DNA of 12,129 nt, from positions 1-12,129 of the forward strand of contig CAZUCE010000062.1 of NCBI GenBank assembly GCA_964619265.1, in the 5' to 3' direction. Shown in pieces: positions 1 to 6,603 of the stretch; the first letter of the stretch is position 1, and every line of letters starts with the position of its first letter. The DNA comes from CAZUCE01 sp964619265 (GTDB lineage Bacteria; Planctomycetota; UBA1135; GCA-002686595). The notes below the pieces were generated by a model, which ran no database searches, was not told where the DNA came from, and saw only the letters and a list, made by a program, of their open reading frames with translations. Both the position numbers and the translations under genes were made by a program.

Positions 1-12
1 CCTCGGGGGAGG

Positions 13-750
13 TCATCGGGAGCTGAGTTCGATATGGGGGGGGCTGGAGCCGGGCAGGGCCAGGGTCAGGCAACAGGCAGCAGGCGAAGCGCCTGCCTCC
101 GCGGCTTCCAGGTGAAGAGTACGCGCCACGAACGGCCGGTCGTCGAATTCGAGGTGGGCGATCGTGGATCGACGCCGATTCTCCGGGGTGGAAGGGGCCA
201 GGCCGGTGCCTTGCGCAGCCCGATCCGGGATCGCCTGGGGGGCTGGACGGAAGCGAACTTGGGAGAGCTCGCCGAGTCCTACCCCGTTCGCCTTCAAGAC
301 GGCTTCGGTTTGCGTCCAGGCGGCCCGCCTGTCCGGGGGCGATGCGAGAGCTGGCGCCGGGAAGCCGAGCCGTGCGAGCCGATCGGCGATGTGCTGGGAG
401 GGCTCCCGGTCGCTGGCCTCCAGGTCGAGGCCGAAGGGCCCGCCTGCAAAAAGCGCCGCGGCTACAAGCCCTCGGGAATGGCTGACGGCCCAATGCATGA
501 GTGTGCCGCCGGGCGCGTGCTCCGCTGAAGCCCGAACCGGGCGCGGCGCTCCGCTTTTCAGTTTGGGCCAGGTGCCCACCGGAGCTCCCGAGTCCAGGGC
601 GAGTTCGTCCAGCAGACTGCGCGCCGCCTGCCGCATCGCGAGGGCTCCGGCGCCGGAACGCCAGCCGCCGGGCTCCGGCTTGGCGCGCGAGAGCCGGACC
701 CGAAGGATCGACGTTTCGGCGCCGCTTTGGCTGGCGAGCGGGCCGTTCAC
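13..750 (-). CDS. 4'-phosphopantetheinyl transferase (Sfp/AcpT-like), last gene of the lipid operon
   Basis: Probably transfers 4'-phosphopantetheine from coenzyme A to the conserved serine of a carrier protein, most simply the ACP encoded at 5030-5302. The 245-residue protein shows the family landmarks in order: PKLKSGAP (residues 62-69, the usual K-x-GKP region), WAVSHS (87-92), the magnesium-binding FGLDLE (106-111, with Asp109 and Glu111), and WTQTEAVLKANG (145-156, with Glu149 and Lys153). The usual motif is W/F-S/T-x-K/R-E-A-x-x-K; here Thr148 stands where Lys or Arg is normal. I chose the GTG at 748-750 because it overlaps the stop of the upstream FabI-like gene as GTGA. The open frame reaches back to 852, but residues from there are out-of-frame FabI sequence. 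The Ala/Pro-rich segment at about 160-200 is unremarkable. The family assignment is fairly secure; the ACP partner is inferred from operon context. Confidence 0.82.
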   Translation of the reverse strand: MNGPLASQSGAETSILRVRLSRAKPEPGGWRSGAGALAMRQAARSLLDELALDSGAPVGTWPKLKSGAPRPVRASAEHAPGGTLMHWAVSHSRGLVAAALFAGGPFGLDLEASDREPSQHIADRLARLGFPAPALASPPDRRAAWTQTEAVLKANGVGLGELSQVRFRPAPQAIPDRAAQGTGLAPSTPENRRRSTIAHLEFDDRPFVARTLHLEAAEAGASPAACCLTLALPGSSPPHIELSSR

Positions 751-1586
751 GGTCCGGTGCGGGTAACTTTCTCGACGATCTCGCGATCGAAGTAACCGAC
801 TTCCATGCCCGCATCGACGACCAGGCCCTGCCCGTTGATGCCCGAGGAGCACGGCGAGAGCAAAAAGCGCGTGACCTCTGCAACTTCGCCTGTCTCGAGG
901 CCCCGCTTGCGCGGAATGGCAGCTTCGGCGAACAGGTAGCTCTCGACGTAGCCTGGGATCCCGGCCGACGAAGACGTCTTCAGTAGGCCAGCGCGAACCG
1001 CATTGACGCGCACTTGACTGGTGGCGGAGAAGCTCTTCGCTAGGAAAGCCACGGTTGAATCGAGTGCAGCTTTGACCGGCGCCATGTAGCCGTAGTTCTC
1101 AGCAGCCATGCGCGTCGTGGAGATGGAAATCGTCACGATCGACGCGTCGTTTGCGAAGGTCGGCGCCAGTTCGCGCGACAGGGCAATCAGGGAGTAGCAC
1201 GAGATGTCAACGGCCTGCAGGAAGTCCTGTTTGGCCGTCGCGAGGAACGATAGGTCGCCGCTTGAGTAATTCGCGAATGCGATCGAGTGAACCAGGCCAT
1301 GCAGCGGGACCTTGCGCGCCCTGAGTTGCTCGCCGAGCGCGGCCACTTCCTGTTCGCGTTCCACGTCGCAGATGAAGATCTCGCCGTCACCGGGAAGCTT
1401 GGGGGCGAGTTGGTCGCGCCGGGCTTCGGAGCGCACCACCCAGTCGACCGTAGCACCGGCTTCGACCAGCGTGCGGCCCACGTGGAAGCCGACGCTCTTT
1501 TTGTTTGCAATTCCGGCCACGCAAAACCGGCGTCCCGCGAGGCGCAGGACGTCGGCGTTTGAAGGCGCGCCTGAGACCTCGCTCAC
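747..1586 (-). CDS. FabI-like enoyl-ACP reductase (short-chain dehydrogenase superfamily)
   Basis: Likely an NAD(P)H-dependent reductase acting on ACP-bound acyl chains, related to FabI, which reduces trans-2-enoyl-ACP. The 279 residues match FabI length. The cofactor-binding loop is GIANKKSVGFHVG (25-37), with the FabI-type spacing rather than the classical TGxxxGxG of FabG. ICDV (72-75) and VHSIAFA (99-105) follow as in FabI. Tyr165 and Lys172 give the FabI Y-x6-K pair. FabI normally has a second tyrosine ten residues earlier (Tyr146 in E. coli, motif SYLGAERA); here the aligned segment is SISTTRMA and that position is Ile155. The start is GTG at 1584-1586, overlapping the FabZ-like stop as GTGA, with GAGG about nine bases upstream. 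This is the only short-chain reductase in the operon. It could be an enoyl reductase, a ketoreductase or an oxidoreductase on an unusual acyl intermediate; the family is clear and the reaction is not. Confidence 0.87.
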   Translation of the reverse strand: MSEVSGAPSNADVLRLAGRRFCVAGIANKKSVGFHVGRTLVEAGATVDWVVRSEARRDQLAPKLPGDGEIFICDVEREQEVAALGEQLRARKVPLHGLVHSIAFANYSSGDLSFLATAKQDFLQAVDISCYSLIALSRELAPTFANDASIVTISISTTRMAAENYGYMAPVKAALDSTVAFLAKSFSATSQVRVNAVRAGLLKTSSSAGIPGYVESYLFAEAAIPRKRGLETGEVAEVTRFLLSPCSSGINGQGLVVDAGMEVGYFDREIVEKVTRTGP

Positions 1587-2059
1587 GAGCCGGTGCCTCG
1601 GGCCATCGCTTGGGCGGCCGACAGAACGAAGGACACGTCGGCGATGCGTTTCCCGCTGCGCAGGATGCGGCCTTTCAAGTACCAGGCCGGTCCGAGTCGC
1701 TCGGTGAGGCTGACCTCGGTCTCCAGCAGGTCTCCTGGCGAGACCATCTGGCGAAAACGCGCACCCTCGAGCTTGGTGACGACCGGAACGCCGTCCTGCT
1801 CGGCGAAACCCTCAAGCCGCGCGGAGACGTAGACGGCTCCGGCCTGCAACGCGTGCTCGCAAAGCAGCACACCCGGCGTGACCGGCTGGTCGGGATAGTG
1901 CCCCTGGAACCAAAAGCCATCCTCGGGGACGCGCCAGGTGACCCGGATCGAACTCTCGTTCAGTTCTTCGACCGTGTCCAGGAACAGGAACGGGTCCCGG
2001 TGAGGGATTGCGGCCTCGATCGCGGCGCGGTCGGCGGGTGCGGTGAGGGGAGTGCTCAT
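1583..2059 (-). CDS. FabZ-like 3-hydroxyacyl-ACP dehydratase (hotdog fold)
   Basis: A 158-residue hotdog-fold protein expected to dehydrate 3-hydroxyacyl-ACP to the 2-enoyl form. PHRDPFLFLD (19-28) is the conserved FabZ entry motif. GHYPDQPVTPGVLLCEHALQ (53-72) is the active-site helix region, carrying the catalytic His54 and the FabZ-type acid Glu68; FabA proteins have Asp here. FRQMVSPGDLL (102-112) is the typical second FabZ signature. Length is in the normal FabZ range. The ATG at 2057-2059 overlaps the stop of the upstream FAD oxidoreductase (ATGA), which suggests translational coupling. Nothing separates it from a housekeeping FabZ except its neighbours; being locked in an operon with CrtI-like enzymes, an ACP and a PPTase argues for a pathway-specific role. 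Confidence 0.9.
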   Translation of the reverse strand: MSTPLTAPADRAAIEAAIPHRDPFLFLDTVEELNESSIRVTWRVPEDGFWFQGHYPDQPVTPGVLLCEHALQAGAVYVSARLEGFAEQDGVPVVTKLEGARFRQMVSPGDLLETEVSLTERLGPAWYLKGRILRSGKRIADVSFVLSAAQAMARGTGS

Positions 2060-3543
2060 GCGGTGTGCTCAGCGAGGCTGAAGAGGAAGGCGTCGACCCG
2101 ATTGGCGACGATCGCGCCGTAGTTGGCGGCTCCTAGCCAGCCGGACATGATGATCCCGACCGAACCTGCGTGCCACAGGCCGCGCACGTGGTCGCATAGC
2201 TCGCCCGATACCGCGAGGCCTTCGAACTTGGTGCCGAACGAAGTTCCCGCGGGGTGCTCGGTGTAGAACGCGAAGGTTTTGGGCGTGGCGACTTCGACAT
2301 GCTCGATCTTGTCGGCGACGCCCGGGACAAAGCCCTCCAAGCACTTCAGCGTATCGCTAGCGAGCTTGTCTTTCTCGATCGCGTAGCGTTCGTCCGAAAG
2401 CCCGGCCCAGTCCTCGAAGCGCGCGTTGGTCGACGAGACGATCGCATAACGCGGCTCCGCGTCGGGGCGCGTCTTTGGGTAATAAAATGAGAAGGTCCGA
2501 CTCTTGCCCTGGAAGTCGCACAGGGCTTCTGAGGTGAACGTCTCCTCGGTGGAAGTGAACAGCAGGTCGGTGACGAACGGGATCTCCGTGCCCTTTTTCA
2601 GGCCGTAGTAAACCTGGCAGCTCGAAGTGTTGAGCCGCACGGCTTTCGCCCGCTCAAGGAACTCGTCGTCGAAATGTTCGGTTCCGACCAGGTTTGTGAT
2701 GGTCGAGCGCACGTTGGCGTTCGATACCACGGCCTGGGCCTCGATGAATCGCCCGCAGGCTTCGATGCCCTTCACACGCACCTCGCCCATCGGGCTGTGC
2801 TCGACGACGATGCGGTCGACCTGGGTTGAGTGAAACAGGTCCACGCCGTTTCGCTTGAGCTCGGCCTTCATGGCCTTGATCAGGTTGTCCGTGCCGCCAG
2901 CGAAGGTGTACACGCCCTTGCTCATGAAATTTGAGAAGACGATCCCGTAGGTGATCGCGGGGTCGTCCAGAGTCGATCCGTTGGCGTAGGAGATCGGCTC
3001 CATGAGAAGCCGGTGGACGTCGTTGCGACCCGGGAAGAAGCGCTCGAACAACTCGCCGGTCGTCTCCTGGCTCGGATCGAAGAAGTCCATCCGGCGAAGC
3101 TCATCGTAGAACGCCTCGACGGTCTTGCGGGCGATGCCAAACACCGTTACCAGCTTGTCTGTGAAGTCTTCGCGGGTGAACTCGGTGTCGAACTGGAATT
3201 GGGGGTTGTCGAAGCGCACGCCGTCGAGCTGTTCGATCGAACCCTCGATCTCGCGCGTCCAGTACTTGCGGCAGGTCTTCTTCATGCCCACCGGGAAACC
3301 GTGCAGCGAGATGTCGAAGGTGTGCCCTCCGCGCCGCTTGAACCAGGTGGCGAGGCCGCCGAGGTTGTAGTGCTGTTCGACCAAGCAAACGGATCGGCCC
3401 GCGCGCGCCAGGACATTCGCGGCGGTGAGTCCAGCCAAACCGGATCCGATCACGATCAGGTCGTAGGCGGACTTAGCGCCTTCGAGCGGGTCGCGGGTGA
3501 GAGGCTTCTTCCCGTCGGTAGAGCCTTTGTAGTACTTCGGCAT
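2056..3543 (-). CDS. CrtI/CrtISO-like FAD-dependent oxidoreductase, second of a tandem pair
   Basis: A 495-residue flavoprotein of the phytoene desaturase/amine oxidase superfamily. A 26-residue polar N-terminus precedes the FAD-binding Rossmann motif VIGSGLAGLTAANVLARAG (31-49), with Glu56 ending the second strand. LGGLATWFKRRGGHTFDISLHG (61-82) is the expected substrate/FAD region. The C-terminus LWHAGSVGIIMSGWLGAANYGA (from about 456) is the second FAD-contacting block. Family members desaturate, saturate or isomerise polyene chains. The FDISLHG and FDTGLHA forms in this pair look to me nearer CrtISO/retinol-saturase-like members than classical CrtI, but this is by eye. No phytoene synthase is present, so the substrate is probably not a carotenoid; an ACP-bound acyl chain is the inferred substrate. 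The ATG at 3541-3543 has GGGAG nine bases upstream and lies 34 bases after the previous gene. Confidence 0.85.
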   Translation of the reverse strand: MPKYYKGSTDGKKPLTRDPLEGAKSAYDLIVIGSGLAGLTAANVLARAGRSVCLVEQHYNLGGLATWFKRRGGHTFDISLHGFPVGMKKTCRKYWTREIEGSIEQLDGVRFDNPQFQFDTEFTREDFTDKLVTVFGIARKTVEAFYDELRRMDFFDPSQETTGELFERFFPGRNDVHRLLMEPISYANGSTLDDPAITYGIVFSNFMSKGVYTFAGGTDNLIKAMKAELKRNGVDLFHSTQVDRIVVEHSPMGEVRVKGIEACGRFIEAQAVVSNANVRSTITNLVGTEHFDDEFLERAKAVRLNTSSCQVYYGLKKGTEIPFVTDLLFTSTEETFTSEALCDFQGKSRTFSFYYPKTRPDAEPRYAIVSSTNARFEDWAGLSDERYAIEKDKLASDTLKCLEGFVPGVADKIEHVEVATPKTFAFYTEHPAGTSFGTKFEGLAVSGELCDHVRGLWHAGSVGIIMSGWLGAANYGAIVANRVDAFLFSLAEHTA

Positions 3544-3577
3544 GGGGGAGTGCTCCCAAGCAGGGAGCCGGAAAGAG

Positions 3578-4987
3578 CTAAAGCGTAGGGGCTAGAGCGT
3601 GGTGATTCGCCATGGCGATGCCGGACACGCAGGCGCCGACAATGCCGAGGAAGCCCTGGTCGGTCCCGCACAGGAACAGCCCATCGACCGGTGTGCGACC
3701 GGAACGATGCTTGCGGGGTGAGCCGTAGATGGCTCCGTTTTCCTTGGCGGTGTAGTGGTGCAGGGTCTTCGGCGTGAAGCCTTCCCTGAAAATCTCGTGG
3801 GGCCGCACGTCCTCGCAGAAGGCCGTGGTAGCCGCCAAGGAAGCCTCGGACCAGGTGCGCTTTTTCTCGGCGTAGACGTCCTCCGACTGGCCGCGCCAGT
3901 CATCCGGATTCGCAAGCACGGTGACGCGCAGGCAGCCTTCGCGGTCTGCCGGCATGTTTTGGAAGTTGGTCGGCATCGAGACGACGCCCGAGGACAGGTC
4001 GCAGGGCTCGCCGGGCCGGCGGTAGACGAACGGAACCTGCGTTGAGAAGAACAGCACACCGGCGCCCATCGGTGGACCGCCGGGACGTTCCAGGGTGTGG
4101 GGCCAGCGATCGAGCACGCTGATGGTCTCGACGAACGACAGCTGGCCGATCTCCGGTTCGGGCAGGTCGAGGCCCAGCAGCCGGCGAGTTTCCATCCAGC
4201 CGGCCGAGCTGATCACGCGTTCGGCGCGGAGCACGGTTCCGTCGTTCAAGCGCACGCCGCGGGCCCGCCCGCCCTCCACCAAAATCTCCTCGACCTCGCT
4301 CTTGAGGCGCAGCTGCCCGCCGGCCTTCTCAAGCCGATCCTTGAACAGCTTGAGCAGCGGCCGAACGCCTTCGGCAGGCATCGAAAGCCCCTCGAGGAAG
4401 ATCGAGCGGAACAAGATCACGAACTGATCCCAGTCCACGTCGTCCTCGCGAGCGCTGCCGTAGTAACAGCAGGGCACCAGCAGAAGGTCGGTGAGCAGCG
4501 GCTCCCCAAAGCGGCGATCCAGCTCGGCTCGTGCGCTGCGTTCGGGGTCTGTGTCTTCCCCGAGCGGAGCCTCGGCGAGTTCGTTCACGAAAGCCCGGAA
4601 CGTGTCGGTGAGCTTCGGGAACAGCCGAGCCACCTCGTCGATCAGGCAGGTGATGTCGTTCGTAAACCGAGCCCTCAAATCACCGAGCACGATCTCCGAG
4701 TAGTTGTGTTCGCGCAGAGCGAGCTCGTCGTGGGAGATGCGCAGCTGCCGCAAGACGCGCCCCAGGGGAGTCCCTCGGGTGCCCTTGGGCACGAAATTCG
4801 TGAGCGCGTGCAGGCCCGTGTCGAACAGCCGTCCGCCACGCTTGTAGAACGAGTTGAGGCCGCCCCACAGGTAGTGACGTTCGAGCACGCAAACGCGTTG
4901 TTCGAACATGGCTAACCGAACGCCAGCGGCGAGGCCGGAGAAGCCGGCGCCGATCACCAGCGTGTCGTAGGTCTCGGCGGAACTCAT
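3578..4987 (-). CDS. CrtI/CrtISO-like FAD-dependent oxidoreductase, first of a tandem pair
   Basis: A 469-residue flavoprotein of the phytoene desaturase superfamily. The FAD Rossmann motif is LVIGAGFSGLAAGVRLAMF (10-28), with Glu36 at the end of the next strand. WGGLNSFYKRGGRLFDTGLH (41-60) follows. The C-terminal FAD block is GLFLCGTDQGFLGIVGACVSG (from 436). It is clearly paralogous to the gene at 2056-3543 in architecture, but the two differ greatly in sequence, so this is an old duplication or two separately recruited enzymes rather than a recent tandem copy. I chose the ATG at 4985-4987 over the TTG one codon earlier. The bases before the start read CCTCCTTTG, the complement of a Shine-Dalgarno, so no normal ribosome-binding site is seen. 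Desaturation, saturation or isomerisation of a polyene acyl chain is the inferred role; there is no carotenoid synthase nearby. Confidence 0.85.
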   Translation of the reverse strand: MSSAETYDTLVIGAGFSGLAAGVRLAMFEQRVCVLERHYLWGGLNSFYKRGGRLFDTGLHALTNFVPKGTRGTPLGRVLRQLRISHDELALREHNYSEIVLGDLRARFTNDITCLIDEVARLFPKLTDTFRAFVNELAEAPLGEDTDPERSARAELDRRFGEPLLTDLLLVPCCYYGSAREDDVDWDQFVILFRSIFLEGLSMPAEGVRPLLKLFKDRLEKAGGQLRLKSEVEEILVEGGRARGVRLNDGTVLRAERVISSAGWMETRRLLGLDLPEPEIGQLSFVETISVLDRWPHTLERPGGPPMGAGVLFFSTQVPFVYRRPGEPCDLSSGVVSMPTNFQNMPADREGCLRVTVLANPDDWRGQSEDVYAEKKRTWSEASLAATTAFCEDVRPHEIFREGFTPKTLHHYTAKENGAIYGSPRKHRSGRTPVDGLFLCGTDQGFLGIVGACVSGIAMANHHALAPTL

Positions 4988-5029
4988 CAAAGGAGGTTGG
5001 GCGCGGACGGGCGGAGTACCGCCGGGAGC

Positions 5030-5302
5030 TTAGGCCGTCGCGCAGTGGAGTTCCTTGTCCGCCAGGTGCGGTTCGAGGTAGTTCACGCAGCCGTCCATGC
5101 TGGCGAGCTCCTTGTAATCCTCTTCGGGAACCTGGACGCCATAGAGCTTGCGTAGCTCCATCACGATGTCGAGGAAGTCCATCGAATCGAGTTCGATCTG
5201 GTCGCGCAAACGCTCCGTGTGATCGAGGGTTGTCAGATCCTCGTCGGGGGCGATGTTGGTGATGATGTCCTTGATGGCGAGGACGATTTCGTCGCGGGTC
5301 AT
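5030..5302 (-). CDS. Acyl carrier protein, pathway-specific
   Basis: A 90-residue acidic helical protein with the carrier-protein signature ELDSMDFLDIVMEL (37-50). Ser40 in the DSM motif is the expected phosphopantetheine attachment site. Helix 1 (about 3-16, EIVLAIKDIITNI) and the LRDQIELDSMDFLDI block are typical ACP features. The usual acidic helix 2 is present, followed by a less acidic ELRKLYG. The C-terminus (ASMDGCVNYLEPHL onward) extends slightly beyond a housekeeping ACP and contains two cysteines (72 and 87). It sits between the ketosynthase (41-base gap) and the first CrtI-like gene, and a PPTase gene ends the same operon, so it is probably the scaffold on which this pathway's acyl chain is built and modified. 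The leader before the ATG is pyrimidine-rich with no clear Shine-Dalgarno. Confidence 0.92.
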   Translation of the reverse strand: MTRDEIVLAIKDIITNIAPDEDLTTLDHTERLRDQIELDSMDFLDIVMELRKLYGVQVPEEDYKELASMDGCVNYLEPHLADKELHCATA

Positions 5303-5343
5303 GGAACGAAGGGGGATAGTGGGGGTGGGGATAGGAGTGAGAG

Positions 5344-6603
5344 TTAGACCTTCTCGACGAGCACCGCCGAGTTGATTCCGAGCATGCCGAAGGACATGTT
5401 GAGGATGCGCCGCACCTTGTCGTGACGCACCGGTTCGCCGAGCACCAGGCCGCGCACGTCGCAGGCCGGATCAAGGTTCTCGACGTTGATCGTGGGGTGG
5501 ATGTACCCGTCGGTGAAACTGCCGAGGTTGCCGGCCAATTCGAGCGCCCCAGCCGCGCCCATGGCGTGCCCGATGAAGCTCTTGGTGTTGTTGACTCGAA
5601 CGCCGTCCGAATCGCCGAAGACCGACTGGACCGCGGCGCACTCGACCACGTCGCCCGAAGGCGTCGAGGTGGCATGGGTGCTGACCAAATCCACTTCGCC
5701 CGGCTCGAGGCCGGCGCTGGCGATGGCTCCTCGCATGCAGGCGTTCTGACCGGCTTGGTCGGGGAGCACCGGATCGGTGGCGTCGGAATTCACGAAGTGA
5801 CCGCGCAGGCGAGCGAGGATGCGGGCGCCGCGGGCACGGGCGTCGGACTCGCGCTCGAGCACGTAGACCGCTCCGCCCTCGGCGACGACGATGCCGTTGC
5901 GGTCCCGATCGAAGGGCCGCGACGCGCGCTCGGGGTCCGCGTGCTTGGCGAGCGCACCTTGGGCCTGGAAGCTTGCGAAGATGCCGAAGGTGTGAATCGA
6001 CTCGGAGACACCGCCACCCAGAGCCACATCACAGATGCCCAGTTGCAGCATCTGCGCGGCCTGAATGATCCCCAGGTTGCCCGCTGCGCAGGCGCCGCCG
6101 AGGCAGTAGGCGGGACCGGTGATTCCCAGATTCAGCGTGACTTCGCCGGCGGGGTTGTTGGCCACCGTCCGCGGGTTGTGGTGGTGCGACCAATACGCGA
6201 CGTCGTAGTCGTACTTGGAGATGTTGTAGACCTCCTGCTCGGTTTCGACGTTGCCGTGCTCGGTGGTACCCAAGTAGATACCGATGCGCGAGCGATCGAG
6301 ATTTCCGATTTCAAGCCCGGCGTGTGCCAAGGCTTCGTGGGCGCAATACACCGCGATCGACCCGGCGCGCGTGCCGCGGCGCAATTCCTTGCGCTTTTGG
6401 TGGCGCAGGGCCTCGAAGTCACAGATCCCAGCGAGGGTGTCGCCCACGTAGCGGATGTTGTAGGGCTTCACGCCGGATCGGCCTGCGAGCAGGTTCGCGC
6501 GGTATTCGTCGAGCGAGTTGCCGTTCGGACTGGTTAGCCCGACGCCGGTCAATACGATCGGTTCGAGGCCCGCGGGCGGCGTGTAAGTCGGGGCGGAGAT
6601 CAT
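5344..6603 (-). CDS. FabF-like beta-ketoacyl-ACP synthase (KAS II family) with atypical gatekeeper loop
   Basis: A 419-residue condensing enzyme expected to extend ACP-bound acyl chains by decarboxylative Claisen condensation with malonyl-ACP. The Cys-His-His triad is intact: Cys172 in GGACAAGN (169-176), His310 in STHATSTPSGD (308-318), and His346 in NTKSFIGHAMGAAG (339-352), with Lys341. It is therefore a catalytic ketosynthase and not a chain-length-factor-type partner lacking the cysteine. The C-terminal loop, usually NSFGFGGTN with the gatekeeper Phe (Phe400 in E. coli FabF), reads MSFGMLGIN (403-411), so Met407 replaces the gatekeeper Phe and Leu408 and Ile410 replace Gly and Thr. An altered acyl-pocket gate, and so altered substrate or chain length, is a plausible inference. 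The ATG at 6601-6603 overlaps the regulator's stop (ATGA). A housekeeping role is unlikely in this context. Confidence 0.94.
   Translation of the reverse strand: MISAPTYTPPAGLEPIVLTGVGLTSPNGNSLDEYRANLLAGRSGVKPYNIRYVGDTLAGICDFEALRHQKRKELRRGTRAGSIAVYCAHEALAHAGLEIGNLDRSRIGIYLGTTEHGNVETEQEVYNISKYDYDVAYWSHHHNPRTVANNPAGEVTLNLGITGPAYCLGGACAAGNLGIIQAAQMLQLGICDVALGGGVSESIHTFGIFASFQAQGALAKHADPERASRPFDRDRNGIVVAEGGAVYVLERESDARARGARILARLRGHFVNSDATDPVLPDQAGQNACMRGAIASAGLEPGEVDLVSTHATSTPSGDVVECAAVQSVFGDSDGVRVNNTKSFIGHAMGAAGALELAGNLGSFTDGYIHPTINVENLDPACDVRGLVLGEPVRHDKVRRILNMSFGMLGINSAVLVEKV

Noticed and set aside
1..12. CCTC-GGGG-GAGG mini-palindrome right after the PPTase stop
   Set aside because: Four-base arms are too short to call a terminator, and the window edge hides what follows.
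3546..3557. GGGAG-TG-CTCCC inverted repeat before the second CrtI-like gene
   Set aside because: A two-base loop cannot form a stable hairpin; the part nearest the start is better read as a weak ribosome-binding site.
4097..4915. Plus-strand 272-codon open frame opposite the first CrtI-like gene
   Set aside because: It lies entirely inside a gene with intact FAD motifs and its translation has no family features.
2056..4987. Carotenoid biosynthesis cluster suggested by two phytoene-desaturase-like genes
   Set aside because: No phytoene/squalene synthase, cyclase or prenyltransferase is present; all partners are acyl-ACP enzymes.
4988..5000. Sequence CCTCCTTTG just before the first CrtI-like start, like the 16S anti-Shine-Dalgarno
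   Set aside because: It would not pair with the 16S tail. A single occurrence without other support is probably chance; kept only as a note on the missing ribosome-binding site.
5422..6537. Long plus-strand open frame of 371 codons opposite the ketosynthase gene
   Set aside because: The minus strand encodes a complete FabF-like protein with all catalytic residues. The plus-strand translation matches no family I know and arises from G+C-rich third codon positions.
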